From JALYNX01 sp044867525 (GTDB lineage Bacteria; Actinomycetota; Acidimicrobiia; Spongiisociales; ZC4RG35): a stretch of 11,960 nucleotides of DNA. A model generated the notes under the pieces. That model was not told the DNA's origin, searched no databases, and saw only the letters and a list, made by a program, of their open reading frames with translations. A program made the translations under genes and the position numbers. Within the stretch, counting starts at the first letter, position 1; every line of letters starts with the position of its first letter. The DNA is taken from contig JBIOVB010000132.1 in the NCBI GenBank assembly GCA_044867525.1, forward strand, positions 1 through 11,960, read 5' to 3'. Below are positions 7,008 through 11,960 of the stretch, in pieces.

Positions 7008-8227
7008 CGGGTCAGCGCCAGGATCTTCTCTGCCCCATCCCGGAGGTCGTCGGCTGCCACCACGTCCAACCCCGAGTCCTTGAGGATCTGCCGACCCTGC
7101 TCGACATTCGTGCCTTCGAGGCGGACCACAAGGGGGACCGCGAGACCCACCTTCTCCACCGCCTCCACGATCCCGGTGGCGATGACATCACAACGCATGA
7201 TCCCGCCGAAGATGTTGACGAATATCCCCTTGACATTGGGGTCGCTGGTGATGATCTGGAACCCGGTCGCCACCTGGTCGGCATCGGCGCCTCCCCCGAC
7301 GTCGAGGAAGTTGGCCGGCTCCCCGCCAACGGCCTTGATGGTGTCCATGGTGGCCATTGCCAACCCGGCACCATTGACCAGGCAGCCGATCGTTCCATCG
7401 AGCTTGATGTAGTTGAGTCCGGCGTTCTTGGCCGCGATCTCGGCGGGGTCCTCTTCGGACTCGTCGCGCATCGCCGCCACGTCGGGATGGCGGAACAAGG
7501 CGTTGTCGTCGAAAGCCATCTTCCCGTCGAGTGCGATCACCCCGCCCGATTTGGTGATGACCAGCGGGTTGATCTCGATTAGATCGGTGTCGAGATCGCC
7601 GGCCAGGCGGGCCAGATCGCTCACGAAGGCCTCGAACTCATCGGCGACATCCCCCGTGAGCCCGAGCCCGTAGGCCAGTTGGTTCGCCTGGAATTGGGCG
7701 AGGCCGATTGCGGGGTCGACTTCCTCCCTCAGGATCAGCTCTGGGCTCTCCTCGGCGACTTTTTCGATCTCCATGCCGCCCTGAGTCGAAGCCATGACGA
7801 TGTTCCGCCCTACGCCGCGGTCGAGGAGCACTGCGAGATAGAGCTCGCGCTCGATGTCGACCCCCTGCTCCAGGTAGAGGCGATTGACCACTTTCCCTTC
7901 GGGCCCGGTCTGGACCGTGACCAACGTCGAGCCCAACATCTTCGAAGCCAGATCGTGGACCCTCCCCGCAGCCGCTTCGGGACCGCCCTCGATGCCCTCG
8001 GTGACCACGTTCACTCCACGAGTGTCGGGGTGCTCGACGAAGGTGCCCTTGCCTCTGCCACCGGCGTGGATCTGGGACTTGAGCACCACCACCGGGTTCC
8101 CGGACTCCTCGATGAGCGGGCCGACCGCGAGTGCCGCCTCTTCGGGGGTGGTGACGGCCTCGCCAAGAGGCACCGGGATGCCGTGGGCGGACATCAGCTC
8201 CTTGGCCTGGTGCTCGTGGATCTTCAA
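7004..8227 (-). CDS. sucC: Succinyl-CoA synthetase (ADP/GDP-forming) subunit beta
   Basis: This is the nucleotide-binding ATP-grasp subunit, 407 residues against about 390 in E. coli. The start is TTG 8227: the KIHEHQAKELMSAHGIPVP N-terminus begins there exactly as in homologues. AGAAAGGA lies about 5 nt upstream, and the TTG overlaps the upstream stop as TTGA. Landmarks are VVVLKSQIHAGGRGKG (46-61), VTVQTGPEGKVVNRL (103-117), TDLIEINPLVI (214-224), LDGKMAFDDNA (233-243), CLVNGAGLAMATMD (282-295), FLDVGGGA (307-314) and GIFVNIFGGIMRCD (334-347). PLVVRLEGTNVEQG (365-378) follows. The SQIHAGGRGKG and TVQTGPEG wording looks closer to proteobacterial or Bacteroidetes-type SucC than to the usual actinobacterial form; this comparison is from memory. 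The gene lies between the mutase small subunit and sucD. Confidence 0.97.
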   Translation of the reverse strand: MKIHEHQAKELMSAHGIPVPLGEAVTTPEEAALAVGPLIEESGNPVVVLKSQIHAGGRGKGTFVEHPDTRGVNVVTEGIEGGPEAAAGRVHDLASKMLGSTLVTVQTGPEGKVVNRLYLEQGVDIERELYLAVLLDRGVGRNIVMASTQGGMEIEKVAEESPELILREEVDPAIGLAQFQANQLAYGLGLTGDVADEFEAFVSDLARLAGDLDTDLIEINPLVITKSGGVIALDGKMAFDDNALFRHPDVAAMRDESEEDPAEIAAKNAGLNYIKLDGTIGCLVNGAGLAMATMDTIKAVGGEPANFLDVGGGADADQVATGFQIITSDPNVKGIFVNIFGGIMRCDVIATGIVEAVEKVGLAVPLVVRLEGTNVEQGRQILKDSGLDVVAADDLRDGAEKILALTR

Positions 8228-8634
8228 TTGGTTCCTTTCTCGAACCGCGATGGGACGTTCTGGTCGACCCAAGCCGCGATCTCATCAAGGCGGGCCCCCG
8301 GTGTGAACACCGCGGCCAACCCGCCGGCGGCTAGAGCCGGAATGTCCCCCTCGGGTATGACTCCGCCGCCGAACACGATGATGTCCGAGGCATCCCGGGA
8401 TGCCAATTCGGCGACCACCTGGGGGAAGAGCGTCCGGTGCGCTCCGGAGAGCGAAGAGAGGCCGACCGCATCCACGTCCTCCTGCACCGCGGTCTCCGCG
8501 ATCTGAGCCGGTGTCTGATGAAGCCCGGAGTAGATGACCTCGAATCCGGCATCACGGAGGGTTCTGGCGATCACCTTGGCGCCGCGGTCGTGACCGTCGA
8601 GTCCCGGTTTGGCGATGAGAATGCGGCGGGGCAT
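8224..8634 (-). CDS. Stand-alone cobalamin-binding subunit, methylmalonyl-CoA mutase small-subunit type
   Basis: The whole 136-residue protein is a B12-binding domain. KPGLDGHDRGAKVIARTLRD (9-28) contains the DxHxxG cobalamin motif (D13, H15, G18), with H15 as the expected lower cobalt ligand. GLSSLSGAH (58-66) supplies the S-x-L motif, and VFGGGVIP (87-94) the glycine-rich strand. The SGLHQTPAQIAETA segment (36-49) is typical of acyl-CoA mutases of the methylmalonyl-CoA type. In many mutases this domain is the C-terminus of one large chain. Here it is a separate gene, as in archaeal-type two-subunit enzymes, so a catalytic large subunit must be encoded elsewhere. The expected reaction is methylmalonyl-CoA to succinyl-CoA, feeding the adjacent sucCD. 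Isobutyryl-CoA or another acyl-CoA mutase remains possible. It is the first gene of the operon. Confidence 0.9.
   Translation of the reverse strand: MPRRILIAKPGLDGHDRGAKVIARTLRDAGFEVIYSGLHQTPAQIAETAVQEDVDAVGLSSLSGAHRTLFPQVVAELASRDASDIIVFGGGVIPEGDIPALAAGGLAAVFTPGARLDEIAAWVDQNVPSRFEKGTN
8233..8240 (-). promoter_or_regulatory. Ribosome-binding site deciding the sucC TTG start
   Basis: On the minus strand AGAAAGGA lies 5 nt before TTG 8227, inside the last codons of the mutase-subunit gene. Together with the homologous N-terminus MKIHEHQAK it supports TTG over any upstream in-frame start. Confidence 0.75.
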
Positions 8635-8646
8635 GCGCGAGGGCTG

Positions 8647-8652
8647 AGGCTA
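8647..8652 (-). promoter_or_regulatory. Candidate -10 element of the mutase-sucCD operon
   Basis: TAGCCT on the minus strand fits TANNNT and lies 12 nt before the ATG at 8634. No strong -35 is present (the best is TTCAGG at 15 nt), and no ribosome-binding site is seen before the ATG. This is weak evidence. Confidence 0.25.
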
Positions 8653-8655
8653 GTT

Positions 8656-8669
8656 GGGATGGCAATCCC
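8656..8669. promoter_or_regulatory. Inverted repeat GGGAT-GGCA-ATCCC centred between divergent genes
   Basis: Perfect 5-bp arms flank a 4-nt centre, located at the exact midpoint of the 57-bp region between tal and the mutase-sucCD operon. The position suits an operator shared by both directions. The short arms mean chance cannot be excluded, and no regulator is encoded nearby. Confidence 0.35.
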
Positions 8670-8679
8670 TGAATCGCCC

Positions 8680-8685
8680 TACCCT
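8680..8685 (+). promoter_or_regulatory. Candidate -10 element of tal (leaderless geometry)
   Basis: TACCCT fits TANNNT and ends 6 nt before the tal ATG, the same spacing seen before lemA. No ribosome-binding site precedes the ATG. A TTGGGA at 8654-8659 is 20 nt upstream, too far for a standard -35. Confidence 0.4.
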
Positions 8686-8691
8686 TTGCTC

Positions 8692-9789
8692 ATGGCGACT
8701 TCGAGGATCAATGGCCTTGCTGCGGCAGGGGTTTCGATCTGGTCGGATCAGATATCCCGTGCCATGCTCGACGCAGGCGAGCTGGCTTTGCGGGTGGAGC
8801 GGGACTCAGTGACCGGGGTCACCTCCAACCCCACGATCTTCGCCGGCGCCATCGTCGGCTCCTCCGACTACGAGGCGCAATTGCGCGATTTGAAGGCCAC
8901 GGGTTTGTCAACCGAGGATGTTGCAAAAAGCTTGATGGCATCCGACATCCAACGCGGTTGCGACGTCCTGGCGGGAGTCCACGAGGCGACCGGGGGGAGT
9001 GACGGCTTCGTCTCGGTCGAGGTGTCCCCCACCCTGGCCGGTGAGACCGACGCCACGGTGGCCGAGGCTCGGGACTGGGTGAAGCAGATCAGCCGGCCCA
9101 ACCTGCTGGTCAAGGTGCCGGCAACAGCGGAGGGGGTCCCCGCGATCAGAGCCCTCATCGGCGAGGGGATATCGGTGAATGTGACCCTGATCTTCTCTCT
9201 GGACCGGTACAGAGAGGTTATGAATGCCTACCTCGATGGGCTCGACGACTTCAGGGAGGCCGGTGGCGATGTCGGAGTCATCGCGTCTGTGGCGTCGTTC
9301 TTCGTCTCCCGCTTCGACACCGAGGTCGATCCCCGCCTCGAGGACATCGGCAGCGATCAGGCCCTCGACCTCCGTGGCATGACCGCGGTCGCCAACGCCC
9401 GGGTCGCCTACGGGATGTTCCTCGACACCTTCGGGTCGGAACGGTTTCGCGATCTGGCCGCCGCCGGCGCCAGGGTGCAAAAGCCACTCTGGGCCTCGAC
9501 CTCGACCAAGAACCCGGACTACCCGGACCTGATCTATGTCGAGAACCTTGTGGCCCGGGACACCGTCAACACCATGCCTCTGCCCACCATCGACGCTTAT
9601 CAGGACCATGGCGACCCGTCGCCGACCCAGTTCGGCACCGACGACATCGACGCAGCCCGCCGCGATCTCGACCGTCTCGGGGAGATAGGCGTCGACTACG
9701 ACGACGTGGTGCGAGTGCTCGAGGTAGAGGGCGTGAAGAAGTTCACCAGTAGCTGGCATGAGTTGCTGGAGAGCGTGGAGCAGGCCTGA
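8692..9789 (+). CDS. tal: Transaldolase
   Basis: This cytoplasmic enzyme of the non-oxidative pentose phosphate pathway transfers a dihydroxyacetone unit from sedoheptulose-7-phosphate to glyceraldehyde-3-phosphate. The 365 residues match the long actinobacterial/cyanobacterial type. Landmarks are VSIWSDQISRAML (14-26), VTSNPTIFAGAI (43-54), GFVSVEVSPTLA (105-116) and PNLLVKVPATAEGVPAI (136-152) with the Schiff-base Lys K141. SVNVTLIFSLDRY (161-173), SFFVSRFDTEVD (202-213) and LWASTSTKNPDYPD near 265-278 complete the pattern. ATG 8692 is chosen because homologues begin here; the frame stays open upstream to 8437 but only over the divergent gene. tal is often next to tkt and zwf in actinomycetes, and here it is not. 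It is divergent from the mutase-sucCD operon and followed 10 nt later by a nucleotidyltransferase gene. Confidence 0.96.
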   Translation: MATSRINGLAAAGVSIWSDQISRAMLDAGELALRVERDSVTGVTSNPTIFAGAIVGSSDYEAQLRDLKATGLSTEDVAKSLMASDIQRGCDVLAGVHEATGGSDGFVSVEVSPTLAGETDATVAEARDWVKQISRPNLLVKVPATAEGVPAIRALIGEGISVNVTLIFSLDRYREVMNAYLDGLDDFREAGGDVGVIASVASFFVSRFDTEVDPRLEDIGSDQALDLRGMTAVANARVAYGMFLDTFGSERFRDLAAAGARVQKPLWASTSTKNPDYPDLIYVENLVARDTVNTMPLPTIDAYQDHGDPSPTQFGTDDIDAARRDLDRLGEIGVDYDDVVRVLEVEGVKKFTSSWHELLESVEQA

Positions 9790-9799
9790 GCGCCGGGTG

Positions 9800-10393
9800 A
9801 TGGCCTCCGCCAAGTGGTTGCCGTTGACCCTTGATGAAGGGATCGCTCTCTTCGGAGATGCACCCTTCAGATGGTGGGTCGCCGGGGGTCACGCACTCGA
9901 GCTCCATCTCGGGATGTCGTGGCGCTCTCACGGCGACTTCGACATCGGGATTTGCCGCGGGGAGGCAGACCGTGTCTTCGAGTGGCTCCCCGGGTGGGAC
10001 CTTGTAGTGGCCTCCGAGAACGAGCTCAGAAAATGGGATGGCCGCAGCCTCGACCGCCGGGGTGAGAACAACGTGTGGGCCCGTCGACCCGGATCCGAGC
10101 CGTGGGCTCTGGACATCACGGTCGGTGACGGAACTGACGAGAGTTGGATCTATCGACGGGACCGTTCGATAACACGGTCCTGGGATGCAGCTGTCCTGCA
10201 TTCCGATTCCGGCATTCCCTATTTGGCGCCCGACATCCAACTGCTGTTCAAGAGCAAGGATTGCCGCCGAAAGGACGGCCAGGATGCAAGGCGGATGATT
10301 CCTGAGCTGAAGCCGTCGGAGTTGGAGTTCCTCGTGAGACACCTCCCTCCCAAACATCAGTGGCGGAGGTTGGTGAAGTCGGGAAGGCGCTAG
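9800..10393 (+). CDS. AAD-type (aminoglycoside 2''-adenylyltransferase-like) nucleotidyltransferase
   Basis: This 197-residue protein has the minimal nucleotidyltransferase core of the AAD family. WWVAGGHALELHLG (25-38) supplies the GG loop, and RSHGDFDIGI (42-51) gives the two catalytic Asp, D46 and D48, preceded by the usual Arg-x-His. LDITVGDG near residue 113 may supply the third acidic residue. The C-terminal LAPDIQLLFKSKDCRRKDGQ block is typical of the family. Relatives adenylylate aminoglycosides, but most chromosomal members have no tested substrate, so resistance should not be assumed. ATG 9800 is chosen; GTG 9797 is equally possible, and no clear ribosome-binding site is present. 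It follows tal by only 10 nt and is probably transcribed with it, though no functional link is evident. Confidence 0.8.
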   Translation: MASAKWLPLTLDEGIALFGDAPFRWWVAGGHALELHLGMSWRSHGDFDIGICRGEADRVFEWLPGWDLVVASENELRKWDGRSLDRRGENNVWARRPGSEPWALDITVGDGTDESWIYRRDRSITRSWDAAVLHSDSGIPYLAPDIQLLFKSKDCRRKDGQDARRMIPELKPSELEFLVRHLPPKHQWRRLVKSGRR

Positions 10394-10410
10394 GCCAGGT
10401 TTCTGCCCCA

Positions 10411-10439
10411 ACCACAGTATTGCGATGAATGCTTGTGGT
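10411..10439. repeat. Imperfect hairpin ACCACA ... TGTGGT downstream of the nucleotidyltransferase gene
   Basis: Six-bp arms (10411-10416 and 10434-10439) enclose a smaller ATT/AAT stem. No U-run follows, so a standard intrinsic terminator is not supported. It could be a weak or factor-assisted terminator, or chance. The right arm overlaps the TTGTGG proposed as a -35 for the next gene. Confidence 0.3.
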
Positions 10440-10460
10440 CCGGAAGGGCCTTCCTAGCCT
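10433..10460 (+). promoter_or_regulatory. Candidate promoter with internal palindrome before the membrane protein gene
   Basis: TTGTGG (10433-10438) and TAGCCT (10455-10460) are 16 nt apart and precede ATG 10469 by 8 nt. Between them lies GGAAGGGCCTTCC (10442-10454), a 6-bp-arm palindrome with a single central base, which could be an operator. The evidence is sequence pattern only. Confidence 0.35.
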
Positions 10461-10468
10461 CTCGCCCT

Positions 10469-10855
10469 ATGGCGATGCGGCCCAGGTGGCTCCGCTGGTA
10501 TCTCAGCCTTTACGAGGACACCCTGATGCCCAGGACCTCGGCAATCTTCTTCCCATTCGGAGTCCTCATATGGGTGTTGGCAATCAGTGGCTGGATCTGG
10601 GAGGGCCCAACAACCTCAAGACTTATTGTCGGTGGGCTGGCCATTCCGGCCGGGGTTGCCTTCGGGGTATGGAATCTCTCCTTGGAGCGCCGTGCCGTAA
10701 GAGCGAATAGGGAGAGCGGACGAACATTCCGAGACCTCCCTCGGCGACAACGAGTCCTGATCATCGCGGTCTTTGTCATCATTGCCCTGGTCTTCGGCTA
10801 CCTCGGGGTCCAGAGCGAATTCGCCGGAGACCAAGAAAATCTCGGAATCCCGTAA
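10469..10855 (+). CDS. Unrecognised small membrane protein with three predicted helices
   Basis: I do not recognise a family. From ATG 10469 the protein has 128 residues; the frame is open from TTG 10433, and ATG 10475 is also possible. A basic, aromatic N-terminus (MAMRPRWLRWYLSLYEDTL) is followed by three hydrophobic helices. These are SAIFFPFGVLIWVLAISGWI (about 24-43), LIVGGLAIPAGVAFGVWNL (about 52-70), and VLIIAVFVIIALVFGYLGV (about 96-114). A basic loop with RRAVRANRESGRTFRDLPRR separates helices 2 and 3. By the positive-inside rule that loop is cytoplasmic. No catalytic motif is visible. Codon use and the hydrophobic pattern support a real gene. It lies between the nucleotidyltransferase gene (75-nt gap) and the SOS-type unit (44-nt gap). 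Confidence 0.65.
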   Translation: MAMRPRWLRWYLSLYEDTLMPRTSAIFFPFGVLIWVLAISGWIWEGPTTSRLIVGGLAIPAGVAFGVWNLSLERRAVRANRESGRTFRDLPRRQRVLIIAVFVIIALVFGYLGVQSEFAGDQENLGIP

Positions 10856-10863
10856 CAACCCTC

Positions 10864-10892
10864 TTGTTTCTACCCCTGGGGGAACGTATGTT
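10864..10892 (+). promoter_or_regulatory. Promoter TTGTTT-17-TATGTT of the 97-residue protein/DUF222 unit
   Basis: A -35 TTGTTT (10864-10869) and a -10 TATGTT (10887-10892) are separated by exactly 17 nt, the most canonical promoter in the window. The -10 ends 7 nt before ATG 10900, predicting a transcript that begins at or beside the start codon. Confidence 0.6.
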
Positions 10893-10893
10893 C
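10882..10893. promoter_or_regulatory. LexA-type SOS box GAACGTATGTTC
   Basis: The sequence has the fixed GAAC-N4-GTTC core of the LexA operator of Actinobacteria and Firmicutes, and its centre GTAT fits the RNRY consensus. The next base, G 10894, also matches the usual CGAAC-N4-GTTCG extension, while the base before (G 10881) does not. It covers the -10 hexamer at 10887-10892, the position expected for repression. 13E12/DUF222 genes are among known LexA-controlled genes in Mycobacterium tuberculosis, which strengthens the call. Confidence 0.7.
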
Positions 10894-10899
10894 GGGGGT

Positions 10900-11193
10900 A
10901 TGGGAGAGAGGACCCATACCGAGGAGGAGTGGCGGGGGATCCTGGCCGAAATCGAGACTCGATTGGATCGATGGGAAGCTACGGATCGAGCTGAACTCAC
11001 CACCAAGGAGAGGACGGCTCGGTTTGTGCAGAGCGGGCGAGACATCGCACTCCTCGACTCATACCTTCTGGATCTGCTCGGCGACGAAGCCGACCAAGTA
11101 GTTCGAGCCTGGCTCGACTGCGAGCCCGACCTCCCGGCCTGGTTTGTCGGCGCGGACAACCGTGCCCGTCTCACGTCGAGGTATCCGGCATGA
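10900..11193 (+). CDS. Small helical protein of unknown function, first gene of a putative SOS unit
   Basis: I do not recognise the family. From ATG 10900 it has 97 residues, highly charged and probably mostly helical. An amphipathic N-terminal part (EEEWRGILAEIETRLDRW, 9-26) is followed by ERTARFVQSGRDIALLDSYL (39-58), LDLLGDEADQVVRAWLD (59-75) and a short tail. There is no signal peptide, membrane helix, or cysteine pair. ATG 10888 is in frame but lies inside the SOS box and the -10 hexamer; ATG 10900 lies 7 nt after the -10 and fits a leaderless mRNA. The stop overlaps the DUF222 start (ATGA), so the two proteins are probably made together, and the small one may be a partner or modulator of the DUF222 protein. 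That last point is inference from arrangement only. Confidence 0.7.
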   Translation: MGERTHTEEEWRGILAEIETRLDRWEATDRAELTTKERTARFVQSGRDIALLDSYLLDLLGDEADQVVRAWLDCEPDLPAWFVGADNRARLTSRYPA

Positions 11194-11960
11194 ACTTGGC
11201 GGCAATGTCCCAGGACGAAAAGCAGCAGTTGTTGGTCAATTCCGAGTCGGTGATTGCCGAGATGCGTTCCATTCAGGTCGAAGTGTTGGGCGACTTCGAC
11301 CGGGATCAGGTGGCTACCGGGGATGGCTTCCGAAGCTTGTCGGAGTGGACGGCTGCTGTTTTGGACCTGTCCCCGGATACGGCGAAGCGCCTGGTCGGGA
11401 CCATGCGCCGCACCCAGGACCGGCCCGAATTGAGGGAAACGTTGGCCTCGGCTCAGGTCTCCTTCGACCGGGTGGAAGCGTTATCCCGGATTACCGACGA
11501 TGTGGGACTGTTGGAACATTTGGATGTGGCCGGTGTCCACCGGGAAGCCGCCAAACAGGCCCGGATCAGTGCGGAACAGGAAACCGGCTCCTGGGATGAC
11601 CGGTTCCTCGTGTTGCAACCATCGTTGGACGAATCCTGGTGGAAACTGTGGGGCGGTCTCGACGGAGTCTCCGGAGCATTAGTGGACAAGGTGCTCACCG
11701 AAGCCGCCGATGCTCTACCCGACCTCCCCGACGGAACCCGAGGGGATACAGCCTGGCGGCGAGCCACCGCTCTCACCCAACTCTGCATCTCCGACAATCC
11801 CCCACCAGCCCAGATCACCGTGTTCATCGACAGCACACAAGCCGCAGCAACCAACGGGGAAGCCGGAGTGGTGTTAGAGACCGGACCCCGGATCGGAGCA
11901 GCAGCGTTGCAAGCGGTCCTCTGCGAATCGGTCACCGAAATCACGGTCAACCGAGAAGAC
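11190..11960 (+). CDS. DUF222 (13E12 repeat family) protein, N-terminal 257 residues, cut by the window end
   Basis: The frame runs from ATG 11190 to the last base with no stop. The sequence fits DUF222: an N-terminal helical stretch, then GFRSLSEWTAAVLDLSPDTA (48-67) and AKRLVGTMRRTQDRPELRET (67-86). SAQVSFDRVEALSRIT (89-104) follows, then WWKLWGGLDGVSGALVDKVL (152-171), LPDGTRGDTAWRRATALTQL, and an ITVFIDSTQ strand. Full members are usually 400-500 residues and often end in an HNH nuclease domain, which would lie beyond the window. The molecular role of DUF222 is not firmly known; the M. tuberculosis 13E12 repeats are multicopy and several are SOS-controlled. GAGG lies 8 nt before the ATG, which overlaps the upstream stop. 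Leucine codon use differs from tal: 16 of 28 are TTG or TTA, including three TTA (11481, 11679, 11874), suggesting separate ancestry. Confidence 0.9.
   Translation, partial: MNLAAMSQDEKQQLLVNSESVIAEMRSIQVEVLGDFDRDQVATGDGFRSLSEWTAAVLDLSPDTAKRLVGTMRRTQDRPELRETLASAQVSFDRVEALSRITDDVGLLEHLDVAGVHREAAKQARISAEQETGSWDDRFLVLQPSLDESWWKLWGGLDGVSGALVDKVLTEAADALPDLPDGTRGDTAWRRATALTQLCISDNPPPAQITVFIDSTQAAATNGEAGVVLETGPRIGAAALQAVLCESVTEITVNRED

Noticed and set aside
8437..8691. Upstream extension of the transaldolase frame
   Set aside because: It would cover the start of the divergent mutase-subunit gene and adds residues without homologous appearance. Transaldolases of this type begin at the ATG 8692 position.
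9800..10393. Nucleotidyltransferase as an aminoglycoside resistance gene or a toxin-antitoxin component
   Set aside because: Only the fold and core motifs can be read. No HEPN partner is adjacent, and chromosomal AAD-like proteins mostly lack tested substrates.

Overview
The window reads as high-GC chromosomal DNA of an actinomycete. The evidence is a mycothiol-dependent-enzyme-type (MDMPI family) protein, a long actinobacterial-type transaldolase, a DUF222/13E12-family protein, GTG and TTG starts, and several TANNNT -10 elements placed 6-8 nt before start codons, the geometry of leaderless transcripts. The gene content would suit an uncultured Acidimicrobiia-like lineage, but the sequence alone does not fix the taxon. 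Genes are tightly packed. No gap reaches 300 nt (largest 86 nt), and I saw no rRNA, tRNA, CRISPR array or IS element.

Left part (1-5440). The window opens inside a SAM-dependent methyltransferase. A SulP-family anion transporter with a STAS domain follows on the + strand and converges, 6 bp apart, on a minus-strand pair: lemA and a DUF2207 membrane protein ending in 13 consecutive glycines. These two overlap by 4 nt. Divergent from lemA is a DUF169 protein of unknown function.

Central part (5441-9789). A minus-strand chain of four overlapping genes runs 8634 to 5441: a stand-alone cobalamin-binding small subunit of a methylmalonyl-CoA-type mutase, sucC (TTG start inside a TTGA overlap), sucD, and an MDMPI-family enzyme. 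Mutase plus succinyl-CoA synthetase would join methylmalonyl-CoA to succinate with recovery of ATP or GTP. The mutase large subunit is not in the window. Divergent from this operon is transaldolase (tal), across a 57-bp intergenic region with a 5-bp-arm inverted repeat at its centre.

Right part (9790-11960) is accessory in character: an AAD-type nucleotidyltransferase 10 nt after tal, an unrecognised three-helix membrane protein, then a two-gene unit made of a 97-residue unknown protein overlapping (ATGA) a DUF222/13E12 protein cut by the window end. The two-gene unit is the most interesting part. Its promoter (TTGTTT, 17 nt, TATGTT) has a LexA/SOS-box-like palindrome, GAACGTATGTTC, over the -10, and the likely start ATG lies 7 nt beyond the -10. 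This predicts a DNA-damage-inducible, leaderless transcript.
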